Below are positions 12,097 to 24,642 of a stretch of DNA of 64,000 bases, one piece after another. Each line of letters opens with the position of its first letter. The first letter of the stretch is position 1. The notes under the pieces are model-generated. The model made no database searches and was not told the origin of the DNA. It was given only the letters and a program-made list of their open reading frames with translations. Origin of the DNA: Morinoia aosen (Eukaryota; Arthropoda; Malacostraca; Amphipoda; Talitridae); assembly GCA_030386875.1 (NCBI GenBank), contig CM059560.1, positions 45,550,757 through 45,614,756 of the forward strand, read 5' to 3'. The position numbers and the translations under genes were made by a program.

Positions 12097-14622
12097 TACT
12101 CCTTTGTACGTTCTAGAGATTACCTGTACTCCTATGTGCGCTGTAGAGATACCTTCTGTACTCCTTTGTGCGCTGTAGAGATACCTTATGTACTCCTTTG
12201 TGCGCTGTAGAGATACCTTCTGTTCTCCTTTGTGCGCCGTAGAGATACCTTCTGTACTCCTTTGTACGCTGTAGAGATACCTTCTGTACTCCTTTGTACG
12301 CTGTAGAGATACCTCGTGTACTCCTTTGTACGTTCTAGAGATATTTCCTGTACTCCTTTGTGCGCTGTAGAGATACCATCTGTACTCCTTTGTGCGCTGT
12401 AGAGATACCTTCTGTACTCCTTTGTGCGCTGTAGAGATACCTTCTGTACTCCTTTGTGCGCTGTAGAGATACCTTCTGTACTCCTTTGTGCGCTGTAGAG
12501 ATACCCTCTGTACTCCTCTGTGCGCTGTAGAGATACCTTCTGTACTCCTTTGTGCGCTGTAGAGATACCTTCTGTACTCCTTTGTGCGCTGTAGAGATAC
12601 CTTCTGTACTCCTTTGTGCGCTGTAGAGATACCTTCTGTACTCCTTTGTGCGCTGTAGAGATACCTCGTGTACTCCTTTGTACGTTCGAGAGATATTTCC
12701 TGTACTCCTTTGTGCGCTGTAGAGATACCTTCTGTACTCCTTTGTGCGCTGTAGAGATACCTTCTGTACTCCTTTGTGCGCTGTAGAGATACCTCGTGTA
12801 CTCCTTTGTTCGTTCTAGAGATATTTCCTGTACTCCTTTGTGCGCTGTAGAGATACCTTCTGTACTCCTTTGTGCGCTGTAGAGATACCTTCTGTACTCC
12901 TTTGTACGCTGTAGAGATACCTCGTGTACTCCTTTGTACGTTCTAGAGATATTTCCTGTACTCCTTTGTGCGCTGTAGAGATACCTTCTGTACTCCTTTG
13001 TGCGCTGTAGAGATACCTTCTGTACTCCTTTGTGCGCTGTAGAGATACCTTCTGTACTCCTTTGTGCGCTGTAGAGATACCTTCTGTACTCCTTTGTACG
13101 TTCTAGAGATATTTCCTGTACTCCTTTGTGCGCTGTAGAGATACCTTCTGTACTCCTTTGTACGCTGTAGAGATACCTCGTGTACTCCTTTGTACGTTCT
13201 AGAGATATTTCCTGTACTCCTTTGTGCGCTGTAGAGATACCTTCTGTACTTCTTTGTGCGCTGTAGAGATACCTTCTGTACTCCTTTGTGCGCTGTAGAG
13301 ATACCTTCTGTACTCCTTTGTACGCTGTAGAGATACCTCGTGTACTCCTTTGTACGTTCTAGAGATATTTCCTGTACTCCTTTGTGCGCTGTAGAGATAC
13401 CTTCTCTACTCCTTTGTGCGCTGTAGAGATACCTTCTGTACTCCTTTGTGCGCTGTAGAGATACCTTCTGTACTCCTTTGTACGCTGTAGAGATACCTTC
13501 TGTACTCCTTTGTGCGCTGTAGAGATACCTTCTGTACTCCTTTGTACGCTGTAGAGATACCTCGTGTACTCCTTTGTACGTTCTAGAGAAATTTCCTGTA
13601 CTCCTTTGTGCGCTGTAGAGATACTTTCTGTACTCCTTTGTGCGCTGTAGAGATACCTTCTGTACTCCTTTGTGCGCTGTAGAGATACCTTCTGTACTCC
13701 TTTGTACGCTGTTGAGATACCTTCTGTACTCCTTTGTGCGCTGTAGAGATACCTTCTGTACTCCTTTGTACGCTGTAGAGATACCTCGTGTACTCCTTTG
13801 TACGTTCTAGAGATATTTCCTGTACTCCTTTGTGCGCTGTAGAGATACCTTCTGTACTCCTTTGTGCGCTGTAGAGATACCTTCTGTACTCCTTTGTGCG
13901 CTGTAGAGATACCTTCTGTACTCCTTTGTACGCTGTAGAGATACCTTCTGTACTCCTTTGTGCGCTGTAGAGATACCTTCTGTACTCCTTTGTACGCTGT
14001 AGAGAGACCTCGTGTACTCCTTTGTACGTTCTAGAGATATTTCCTGTACTCCTGTGTGCGCTGTAGAGATACCTTCTGTACTCCTTTGTGCGCTGTAGAG
14101 ATACCTTCTGTACTCCTTTGTGCGCTGTAGAGATACCTTCTGTACTCCTTTGTGCGCTGTAGAGATACCTTCTGTACTCCTTTGTACGTTCTAGAGATAT
14201 TTCCTGTACTCCTTTGTGCGCTGTAGAGATACCTTCTGTACTCCTTTGTGCGCTGTAGAGATACCTTCTGTACTCCTTTGTGCGCTGTAGGGATACCTTC
14301 TGTACTTCTTTGTACGCTGTAGAGATACCTTCTGTACTCCTTTGTGCGCTGTAGAGACACCTTCTGTACTCCTTTGTACGCTGAAGAGATACCTCGTGTA
14401 CTCCTTTGTACGTTCTAGAGATATTTCCTGTACTCCTTTGTGCGCTGTAGAGATACCTTTTGTACTCCTTTGTGCGTTGTAGAGATACCTTCTGTACTCC
14501 TTTGTGCGCTGTAGAGATACCTTCTGTACTCCTTTGTACGCTGTAGAGATACCTTCTGTACTCCTTTGTGCGCTGTAGAGATATTTCCTGTACTCCTTTG
14601 TGCGCTGTAGAGATACCTCGTG
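12097..14622 (+). repeat. Partial third copy of the 6-9.4 kb superrepeat
   Basis: D monomers at 12683, 12811, 12939, 13099, 13195, 13355, 13579, 13803, 14027, 14187, 14411 and 14635 give 128, 128, 160, 96, 160, 224, 224, 224, 160, 224, 224. This matches the series from 6093 with one interval longer (224 instead of 160). From the AGAGAAAT D (13579) the offset to the 9645 copy is 3,934 bp. Similarity to the other copies stops after about 14635. Confidence 0.88.
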
Positions 14623-15422
14623 TACTCCTTTGTACGTTCTAGAGATATTTCCTGTACTCCTTTGTGCGCTGTAGAGATACCTTCTGTACTCCTTTGTGCG
14701 CTGTAGAGATACCTTCTGTACTCCTTTGTGCGCTGTAGAGATACCTTCTGTACTCCTTTGTGCGCTGTAGAGATACCTTCTGTACTCCTTTGTGCGCTGT
14801 AGAGATACCTTCTGTACTCCTTTGTGCGCTGTAGAGATACCTCGTGTACTCCTTTGTACGTTCTAGAGATATTTCCTGTACTCCTTTGTGCGCTGTAGAG
14901 ATACCTTCTGTACTCCTTTGTGCGCTGTAGAGATACCTTCTGTACTCCTTTGTGCGCTGTAGAGATACCTCGTGTACTCCTTTGTACGTTCTAGAGATAT
15001 TTCCTGTACTCCTTTGTGCGCTCTAGAGATACCTTCTGTACTCCTTTGTGCGCTGTAGAGATACCTTCTGTACTCCTTTGTGCGCTGTAGAGATACATTC
15101 TGTACTCCTTTGTACGCTGTAGAGATACCTCGTGTACTCCTTTGTACGTTCTAGAGATATTTCCTGTACTCCTTTGTGCGCTGTAGAGATACCTTCTGTA
15201 CTCCTTTGTGCGCTGTAGAGATACCTTCTGTACTCCTTTGTGCGCTGTAGGGATACCTTCTGTACTCCTTTGTGCGCTGTAGAGATACCTCGTGTACTCC
15301 TTTGCACGCTGTAGAGATACCTTCTGTACTCCTTTGTGCGCTGTAGAGATACCTTCTGTACTCCTTTGTGCGCTGTAGAGATACCTTCTGTACTCCTTTG
15401 TGCGCTGTAGAGATACCTCGTG
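14623..15422 (+). repeat. Irregular satellite segment between superrepeats
   Basis: D monomers at 14635, 14859, 14987, 15147 and 15435 give spacings 224, 128, 160, 288, and I found no matching series elsewhere. It is preceded by a hybrid monomer (14559-14590) and contains a GCTCTAGAG monomer near 15021 (another follows near 15470). It probably marks an exchange zone between two superrepeat families. Confidence 0.7.
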
Positions 15423-17150
15423 TACTCCTTTGTACGTTCTAGAGATATTTCCTGTACTCCTTTGTGCGCTCTAGAGATACCTTCTGTACTCCTTTGTGCG
15501 CTGTAGAGATACCTTCTGTACTCCTTTGTGCGCTGTAGAGATACCTTCTGTACTCCTTTGTACGCTGTAGAGATACCTTCTCTACTCCTTTGTACGCTGT
15601 AGAGATACCTCGTGTACTCCTTTGTACGTTCTGGAGATATTTCCTGTACTCCCTTGTGCGCTGTAGAGATACCTTCTGTACTCCTTTTTGCGCTGTAGAG
15701 ATACCTTCTGTACTCCTTTGTACGCTGTAGAGATACCTTCTCTACTCCTTTGTGCGCTGTAGAGATACCTTCTGTACTCTTTTGTGCGCTGTAGAGATAC
15801 CTTCTGTACTCCTTTGTACGCTGTAGAGATACCTCGTGTACTCCTTTGTACGTTCTAGAGATATTTCCTGTACTCCTTTGTGCGCTGTAGAGATACCTTC
15901 TGTACTCCTTTGTGCGCTGTAGAGATACCTTCTGTACTCCTTTGTGCGCTGTAGAGATACCTTCTGTACTCCTTTGTACGCTGTAGAGATACCTTCTGTA
16001 CTCCTTTGTGCGCTGTAGAGATACCTTCTGTACTCCTTTGTACGCTGTAGAGATACCTCGTGTACTCCTTTGTACGTTCTAGAGATATTTCCTGTACTCC
16101 TTTGTGCGCTGTAGAGATACCTTCTGTACTCCTTTGTGCGCTGTAGAGATACCTTCTGTACTCCTTTGTGCGCTGTTGAGATACTTTCTGTACTCCTTTG
16201 TACGCTGTAGAGATACCTTCTGTACTCCTTTGTGCGCTGTAGAGATACCTTCTGTAATCTTTTGTACGCTGTAGAGATACCTCGTGTACTCCTTTGTACG
16301 TTCTAGAGATATTTCCTGTACTCCTTTGTGCGCTGTAGAGATACTTTCTGTACTCCTTTGTGCGCTGTACAGATACCTTCTGTACTCCTTTGTGCGCTGT
16401 AGAGATACCTTCTGTACTCCTTTGTGCGCTGTAGAGATACCTTCTGTACTCCTTTGTACGCTGTAGAGATACCTTCTGTACTCCTTTGTGCGCTGTAAAG
16501 ATACCTTCTGTACTCCTTTGTACGCTGTAGAGATACCTCGTGTACTCCTTTGTACGTTCTAGAGATATTTCATGTACTCCTTTGTGCGCTGTAGAGTTAC
16601 CTTCTGTACTCCTTTGTGCGCTGTAGAGATACCTTCTGTACTCCTTTGTGCGCTGTAGAGATACCTTCTGTACTCCTTTGTACGCTGTAGAGATACCTTC
16701 TGTACTCCTTTGTGCGCTGTAGAGATACCTTCTGTACTCCTTTGTGCGCTGTAGAGATACCTTCTGTACTCCTTTGTACGCTGTATAGATACCTCGTGTA
16801 CTCCTTTGTACGTTCTAGAGATATTTCCTGTACTCCTTTGTGCGCTGTAGAGATACCTTCTGTACTCCTTTGTGCGCTGTAGAGATACCTTTTGTACTCC
16901 TTTGTGCGCTGTAAAGATACCTTCTGTACTCCTTTGTACGCTGTATAGATACCTTCTGTACTCCTTTGTGCGCTGTAGAGATACCTTCTGTACTCCTTTG
17001 TACGCTGTAGAGATACCTCGTGTACTCCTTTGTACGTTCTAGATTTATTTCCTGTACTCCTTTGTGCGCTGTAGAGATACCTTCTGTACTCCTTTGTGCG
17101 CTGTAGAGATACCTTCTGTACTCCTTTGTACGCTGTATAGATACCTCGTG
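15423..17150 (+). repeat. Superrepeat segment, copy of 28.4-30.0 kb
   Basis: From the D at 15851 the spacings are 224, 224, 256, 256, 224, 128. From 28644 they are identical, with an offset of 12,793 bp from 16075 onward. Shared private variants include the CTGGAG D followed by TACTCCCTTG (15627 and 28452), TGTACAGATAC (near 16369 and 29160), and AGATTTATTT (near 17042 and 29835). Confidence 0.88.
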
Positions 17151-17662
17151 TACTCCTTTGTACGTTCTAGAGATATTTCCTGTACTCCTTTGTGCGCTGT
17201 AGAGATACCTTCTGTACTCCTTTGTGCGCTGTAGAGATACCTTCTGTACTCCTTTGTACGCTGTAGAGATACCTCGTGTACTCCTTTGTGCGCTGTAGAG
17301 ATACCTTCTGTACTCCTTTGTGCGCTGTAGAGATACCTTCTGTACTCCTTTGTGCGCTGTAGAGATACCTTCTGTACTCCTTTGTGCGCTGTAGAGATAC
17401 CTTCTGTACTCCTTTGTGCGCTGTAGAGATACCTTCTGTACTCCTTTGTGCGCTGTAGAGATACCTTCTGTACTCCTTTGTGCGCTGTAGAGATACCTTC
17501 TGTACTGCTTTGTGCGCGGTAGAGATACCTCGTGTACTCCTTTGTACGCTGTAGAGATACCTTCTGTACTCCTTTGTGCGCTGTAGAGATACCTTCTGTA
17601 CTCCTTTGAACGCTGTAGAGATACCTTCTGTACTCCTTTGTGCGCTGTAGAGATACCTCGTG
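17151..17662 (+). repeat. D-free block, 16-monomer interval
   Basis: No D between 17163 and 17675 (512 bp). The corresponding intervals are 575 bp at 20362-20937 (18 monomers minus 1 bp, from TACTCTTTG near 20799) and 576 bp at 29956-30532. It is filled with A monomers, a few B monomers and orphan C ends, and holds the TTTGAACGCTG variant also seen near 584, 3401, 20297, 23542, 24356 and 26303. Confidence 0.8.
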
Positions 17663-20600
17663 TACTCCTTTGTACGTTCTAGAGATATTTCCTGTACTCC
17701 TTTGTGCGCTGTAGAGATTCCTTCTGTACTCCTTTGTGCGCTGTAGAGATACCTTCTGTACTCCTTTGTGCGCTGTAGAGATACCTTCTGTACTCCTTTG
17801 TGCGCTGTAGAGATACCTTCTGTACTCTCTTGTGCGCTGTAGAGATACCTCGTGTACTCCTTTGTACGTTCTAGAGATATTTCCTGTACTCCTTTGTGCG
17901 CTGTAGAGATACCTTCTGTACTCCTTTGTGCGCTGTAGAGATACCTTCTGTACTCCTTTGCGCGCTGTAGAGATACCTTCTGTACTCCTTTTTACGCTGT
18001 AGAGATACCTTCTGTACTCCTTTGTGCGCTGTAGAGATACCTTCTGTACTCCTTTGTACGCTGTAGAGATACCTCGTGTACTCCTTTGTACGTTCTAGAG
18101 ATATTTCCTGTACTCCTTTGTGCGCTGTAGAGATACCTTCTGTACTCCTTTGTGCGCTGTAGAGATACCTTCTGTACTCCTTTGTGCGCTGTAGAGATAC
18201 CTTCTGTACTCCTTTGTGCGCTGTAGAGATACCTTCTGTACTCCTTTGTACGCTGTAGAGATACCTTCTGTACTCCTTTGTGCGCTGTAGAGATACCTTC
18301 TGTACTCCTTTGTGCGCTGTAGAGATACCTTCTGTACTTCTTTGTACGCTGTAGAGATACCTCGTGTACTCCTTTGTACGTTCTAGAGATATTTCCTGTA
18401 CTCCTTTGTGCGCTGTAGAGATACCTTCTGTACTCCTTTGTGCGCTGTAGAGATACCTTCTGTACTCCTTTGTGCGCTGTAGAGATACCTTCTGTACTCC
18501 TTTGTACGCTGTAGAGATACCTTCTGTACTCCTTTGTGCGCTGTAGAGATACCTTCTGTACTCCTTTGTACGCTGTAGAGATACCTCGTGTACTCCTTTG
18601 TACGTTCTAGAGATATTTCCTGTACTCCATTGTGCGCTGTAGAGATACCTTCTGCACTCCTTTGTGCGCTGTAGAGATACCTTCTGTACTCCTTTGTGCG
18701 CAGTAGAGATACCTTCTGTACTCCTTTGTACGCTGTAGAGATACCTTCTGTACTCCTTTGTGCGCTGTAGAGATACCTTCTGTACTCCTTTGTACGCTGT
18801 AGAGATACCTCGTGTACTCCTTTGTGCGCTGTAGAGATACCTTCTGTACTCCTTTGTACGCTGTAGAGATACCTCGTGTACTCCTTTGTACGTTCTAGAG
18901 ATATTTCCTGTACTCCTTTGTGCGCTGTAGAGATACCTTCTGTACTCCTTTGTGCGCTGTAAAGATACCTTCTGTACTCCTTTGTGCGCTGTAGAGATAC
19001 CTTCTGTACTCCTTTGTACGCTGTAGAGATACCTTCTGTACTCCTTTGTGCGCTGTAGAGATACCTTCTGTACTCCTTTGTACGCTGTAGACATACCTTC
19101 TGTACTCCTTTGTACGCTGTAGAGATACCTCGTGTACTCCTTTGTACGTTCTAGAGATTTTTCCTGTACTCCTTTGTGCGCTGTAGAGATACCTTCTGTA
19201 CTCCTTTGTGCGCTATAGAGATACCTTCTGTACTCCTTTTTGCGCTGTAGAGATACCTTCTGTACTCCTTTGTACGCTGTAGAGATACCTTCTGTACTCC
19301 TTTGTGCGCTGTAGAGATACCTTCTGTACTCCTTTGTACGCTGTAGAGATACCTTCTGTACTCCTTTGTACGCTGTAGAGATACCTCGTGTACTCCTTTG
19401 TACGTTCTAGAGATATTTCCTGTACTCCCTTGTGCGCTGTAGAGATACCTTCTGTACTCCTTTGTGCGCTGTAGAGATACCTTCTGTACTCCTTTGTACG
19501 CTGTAGAGATACCTTCTGTACTCCTTTGTGCGCTGTAGAGATACCTTCTGTACTCTTTTGTGCGCTGTAGAGATACCTTCTGTACTCCTTTGTACGCTGT
19601 AGAGATACCTCGTGTACTCCTTTGTACATTCTAGAGATATTTCCTGTACTCCTTTGTGCGCTGTAGAGATACCTTCTGTACTCCTTTGTGCGTTGTAGAG
19701 ATACCTTCTGTACTCCTTTGTGCGCTGTAGAGATACCTTCTGTACTCCTTTGTACGCTGTAGAGATACCTTCTGTACTCCTTTCTGCGCTGTAGAGATAC
19801 CTTCTGTACTCCTCTGTACGCTGTAGAGTTACCTCGTGTACTCCTTTGTACGTTCTAGAGATATTTCCTGTACTCCTTTGTGCGCTGTAGAGATACCTTC
19901 TGTACTCCTTTGTGCGCTGTAGAGATACCTTCTGTACTCCTTTGTGCGCTGTAGAGATACCTTCTGTACTCCTTTGACGCTGTAGAGATACCTTCTGTAC
20001 TCCTTTGTACGCTGTAGAGATACTTCGTGTACTCCTTTTTACGTTCTAGAGATATTTCCTGTACTCCTTTGTGCGCTGTAGAGATACCTTCTGTACTCCT
20101 TTGTGCGCTGTAGAGATACCTTCTGTACTCCTTTGTGCGCTGTAGAGATACCTTCTGTACTCCTTTGTGCGCTGTAGAGATACCTTCTGTACTCCTTTGT
20201 GCGCTGTAGAGATACCTCGTGTACTCCTTTGTACGCTGTAGAGATACCTTCTGTACTCCTTTGTGCGCTGTAGAGATACCTTCTGTACTCCTTTGAACGC
20301 TGTAGAGATACCTTCTGTACTCCTTTGTGCGCTGTAGAGATACCTCGTGTACTCCTTTGTACGTTCTAGAGATATTTCCTGTACTCCTTTGTGCGCTGTA
20401 GAGATACCTTCTGTACTCCTTTTTGCGCTGTAGAGATACCTTCTGTACTCCTTTGTGCGCTGTAGAGATACCTCGTGTACTCCTTTGTACGCTGTAGAGA
20501 TACCTTCTGTACTCCTTTGTACGCTGTAGAGATACCTCGTGTACTCCTTTGTGCGCTGTAGAGATACCTTCTGTACTCCTTTGTGCGCTGTAGAGATACC

Positions 20601-20924
20601 TTCTGTACTCCTTTGTGCGCTGTAGAGATACCTTCTGTACTCCTTTGTGCTCTGTAGAGATACCTTCTGTACTCCTTTGTGCGCTGTAGAGATACCTTCT
20701 GTACTCCTTTGTGCGCTGTAGAGATACCTTCTGTACTCCTTTGTGCGCTGTAGAGATACCTTCTGTACTCCTTTGTGCGCTGTAGAGATACCTCGTGTAC
20801 TCTTTGTACGCTGTAGAGATACCTTCTGTACTCCTTTGTGCGCTGTAGAGATACCTTCTGTACTCCTTTGAACGCTGTAGAGATACCTTCTGTACTCCTT
20901 TGTGCGCTGTAGAGATACCTCGTG
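17663..20924 (+). repeat. 3,262-bp superrepeat, copy 1
   Basis: D spacings from 17675 are 192, 224, 288, 224, 288, 256, 256, 224, 224, 191, 320. The same eleven-number series runs from 20937 to 23624, and ten of the eleven run from 32132 to 34627. The offset to the next copy is 3,262 bp (102 monomers minus 2 bp). Shared private variants include GTAGACATACC (near 19088), CGCTATAGAG (near 19211) and the D with GTACATTC (19627). Confidence 0.93.
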
Positions 20925-23611
20925 TACTCCTTTGTACGTTCTAGAGATATTTCCTGTACTCCTTTGTGCGCTGTAGAGATTCCTTCTGTACTCCTTTGTG
21001 CGCTGTAGAGATACCTTCTGTACTCCTTTGTGCGCTGTAGAGATACCTTCTGTACTCCTTTGTGCGCTGTAGAGATACCTTCTGTACTCTTTTGTGCGCT
21101 GTAGAGATACCTCGTGTACTCCTTTGTACGTTCTAGAGATATTTCCTGTACTCCTTTGTGCGCTGTAGAGATACCTTCTGTACTCCTTTGTGCGCTGTAG
21201 AGATACCTTCTGTACTCCTTTGCGCGCTGTAGAGATACCTTCTGTACTCCTTTTTACGCTGTAGAGATACCTTCTGTACTCCTTTGTGCGCTGTAGAGAT
21301 ACCTTCTGTACTCCTTTGTACGCTGTAGAGATACCTCGTGTACTCTTTTGTACGTTCTAGAGATATTTCCTGTACTCCTTTGTGCGCTGTAGAGATACCT
21401 TCTGTACTCCTTTGTGCGCTGTAGAGATACCTTCTGTACTCCTTTGTGCGCTGTAGAGATACCTTCTGTACTCCTTTGTGCGCTGTAGAGATACCTTCTG
21501 TACTCCTTTGTACGCTGTAGAGATACCTTCTGTACTCCTTTGTGCGCTGTAGAGATACCTTCTGTACTCCTTTGTGCGCTGTAGAGATACCTTCTGTACT
21601 TCTTTGTACGCTGTAGAGATACCTCGTGTACTCCTTTGTACGTTCTAGAGATATTTCCTGTACTCCTTTGTGCGCTGTAGAGATACCTTCTGTACTCCTT
21701 TGTGCGCTGTAGAGATACCTTCTGTACTCCTTTGTGCGCTGTAGAGATACCTTCTGTACTCCTTTGTACGCTGTAGAGATACCTTCTGTACTCCTTTGTG
21801 CGCTGTAGAGATACCTTCTGTACTCCTTTGTACGCTGTAGAGATACCTCGTGTACTCCTATGTACGTTCTAGAGATTTTTCCTGTACTCCTTTGTGCGCT
21901 GTAGAGATACCTTCTGCACTCCTTTGTGCGCTGTAGAGATACCTTCTGTACTCCTTTGTGCGCTGTAGAGATACCTTCTGTACTCCTTTGTACGCTGTAG
22001 AGATACCTTCTGTACTCCTTTGTGCGCTGTAGAGATACCTTCTGTACTCCTTTGTACGCTGTAGAGATACCTCGTGTACTCCTTTGTGCGCTGTAGAGAT
22101 ACCTTCTGTACTCCTTTGTACGCTGTAGAGATACCTCGTGTACTCCTTTGTACGTTCTAGAGATATTTCCTGTACTCCTTTGTGCGCTGTAGAGATACCT
22201 TCTGTACTCCTTTGTGCGCTGTAAAGATACCTTCTGTACTCCTTTGTGCGCTGTAGAGATACCTTCTGTACTCCTTTGTACGCTGTAGAGATACCTGCTG
22301 TACTCCTTTGTGCGCTGTAGAGATACCTTCTGTACTCCTTTGTACGCTGTAGACATACCTTCTGTACTCCTTTGTACGCTGTAGAGATACCTCGTGTACT
22401 CCTTTGTTCGTTCTAGAGATTTTTCCTGTACTCCTTTGTGCGCTGTAGAGATACCTTCTGTACTCCTTTGTGCGCTATAGAGATACCTTCTGTACTCCTT
22501 TTTGCGCTGTAGAGATACCTTCTGTACTCCTTTGTACGCTGTAGAGATACCTTCTGTACTCCTTTGTGCGCTGTAGAGATACCTTCTGTACTCCTTTGTA
22601 CGCTGTAGAGATACCTTCTGTACTCCTTTGTACGCTGTAGAGATACCTCGTGTACTCCTTTGTACGTTCTAGAGATATTTCCTGTACTCCCTTGTGCGCT
22701 GTAGAGATACCTTCTGTACTCCTTTGTGCGCTGTAGAGATACCTTCTGTACTCCTTTGTACGCTGTAGAGATACCTTCTGTACTCCTTTGTGCGCTGTAG
22801 AGATACCTTCTGTACTCTTTTGTGCGCTGTAGAGATACCTTCTGTACTCCTTTGTACGCTGTAGAGATACCTCGTGTACTCCTTTGTACATTCTAGAGAT
22901 ATTTCCTGTACTCCTTTGTGCGCTGTAGAGATACCTTCTGTACTCCTTTGTGCGCTGTAGAGATACCTTCTGTACTTCTTTGTGCGCTGTAGAGATACCT
23001 TCTGTACTCCTTTGTACGCTGTAGAGATACCTTCTGTACTCCTTTGTGCGCTGTAGAGATACCTTCTGTACTCCTTTGTACGCTGTATAGTTACCTCGTG
23101 TACTCCTTTGTACGTTCTAGAGATATTTCCTGTACTCCTTTGTGCGCTGTAGAGATACCTTCTGTACTCCTTTGTGCGCTGTAGAGATACCTTCTGTACT
23201 CCTTTGTGCGCTGTAGAGATACCTTCTGTACTCCTTTGACGCTGTAGAGATACCTTCTGTACTCCTTTGTACGCTGTAGAGATACTTCGTGTACTCCTTT
23301 TTACGTTCTAGAGATATTTCCTGTACTCCTTTGTGCGCTGTAGAGATACCTTCTGTACTCCTTTGTGCGCTGTAGAGATACCTTTTGTACTCCTTTGTGC
23401 GCTGTAGAGATACCTTCTGTACTCCTTTGTGCGCTGTAGAGATACCTTCTGTACTCTATTGTGGGCTGTAGAGATACCTCGTGTACTCCTTTGTACGCTG
23501 TAGAGATACCTTCTGTACTCCTTTGTGCGCTGTAGAGATACCTTCTGTACTCCTTTGAACGCTGTAGAGATACCTTCTGTACTCCTTTGTACGCTGTAGA
23601 GATACCTCGTG
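20925..23611 (+). repeat. 3,262-bp superrepeat, copy 2
   Basis: Same D barcode as the preceding segment, offset 3,262 bp at every D from 20937 to 23624. The D at 22889 again carries GTACATTC, and GTAGACATACC recurs near 22350. Private differences include GTTCGTTCTAG at 22409 and CTATGTACGTTC near 21861. The barcode breaks after 23624, where a local 799-bp duplication begins to dominate. Confidence 0.92.
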
Positions 23612-24642
23612 TACTCCTTTGTACGTTCTAGAGATATTTCCTGTACTCCTTTGTGCGCTGTAGAGATACCTTCTGTACTCCTTTGTGCGCTGTAGAGATA
23701 CCTTCTGTACTCCTTTGTGCGCTGTAGAGATACCTTCTGTACTCCTTTGTACGCTGTAGAGATACCTTCTGTACTCCTTTGTGCGCTGTAGAGATACCTT
23801 CTGTACTCCTTTGTACGCTGTAGAGATACCTTCTGTACTCCTTTGTGCGCTGTAGAGATACCTTCTGTACTCCTCTGTACGCTGTAGAGTTACCTCGTGT
23901 ACTCCTTTGTACGTTCTAGAGATATTTCCTGTACTCCTTTGTGCGCTGTAGAGATACCTTCTGTACTCCTTTGTGCGCTGTAGAGATACCTTCTGTACTC
24001 CTTTGTGCGCTGTAGAGATACCTTCTGTACTCCTTTGACGCTGTAGAGATACCTTCTGTACTCCTTTGTACGCTGTAGAGATACTTCGTGTACTCCTTTT
24101 TTCGTTCCAGAGATATTTCCTGTACTCCTTTGTGCGCTGTAGAGATACCTTCTGTACTCCTTTGTGCGCTGTAGAGATACCTTTTGTACTCCTTTGTGCG
24201 CTGTAGAGATACCTTCTGTACTCCTTTGTGCGCTGTAGAGATACCTTCTGTACTCTATTGTGCGCTGTAGAGATACCTCGTGTACTCCTTTGTACGCTGT
24301 AGAGATACCTTCTGTACTCCTTTGTGCGCTGTAGAGATACCTTCTGTACTCCTTTGAACGCTGTAGAGATACCTTCTGTACTCCTTTGTACGCTGTAGAG
24401 ATACCTCGTGTACTCCTTTGTACGTTCTAGAGATATTTCCTGTACTCCTTTGTGCGCTGTAGAGATACCTTCTGTACTCCTTTGTGCGCTGTAGAGATAC
24501 CTTCTGTACTCCTTTGTGCGCTGTAGAGATACCTTCTGTACTCCTTTGTACGCTGTAGAGATACCTTCTGTACTCCTTTGTGCGCTGTAGAGATACCTTC
24601 TGTACTCCTTTGTACGCTGTAGAGATACCTCGTGTACTCCTT
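23101..24642 (+). repeat. Local tandem duplication, period 799 bp
   Basis: D intervals 191, 320, 288 from 23113 are followed by 191, 320 from 23912, an offset of 799 bp (25 monomers minus 1 bp). Both copies share TTTGACGCTG (23235 and 24034), CTTTT-type Ds (23304 and 24103) and the rare TACTCTATTG monomer (near 23452 and 24251). The second copy has diverged further in its D (TTTTTTCGTTCCAG near 24097), and the first has GTGGGCTG near 23461. Confidence 0.85.
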
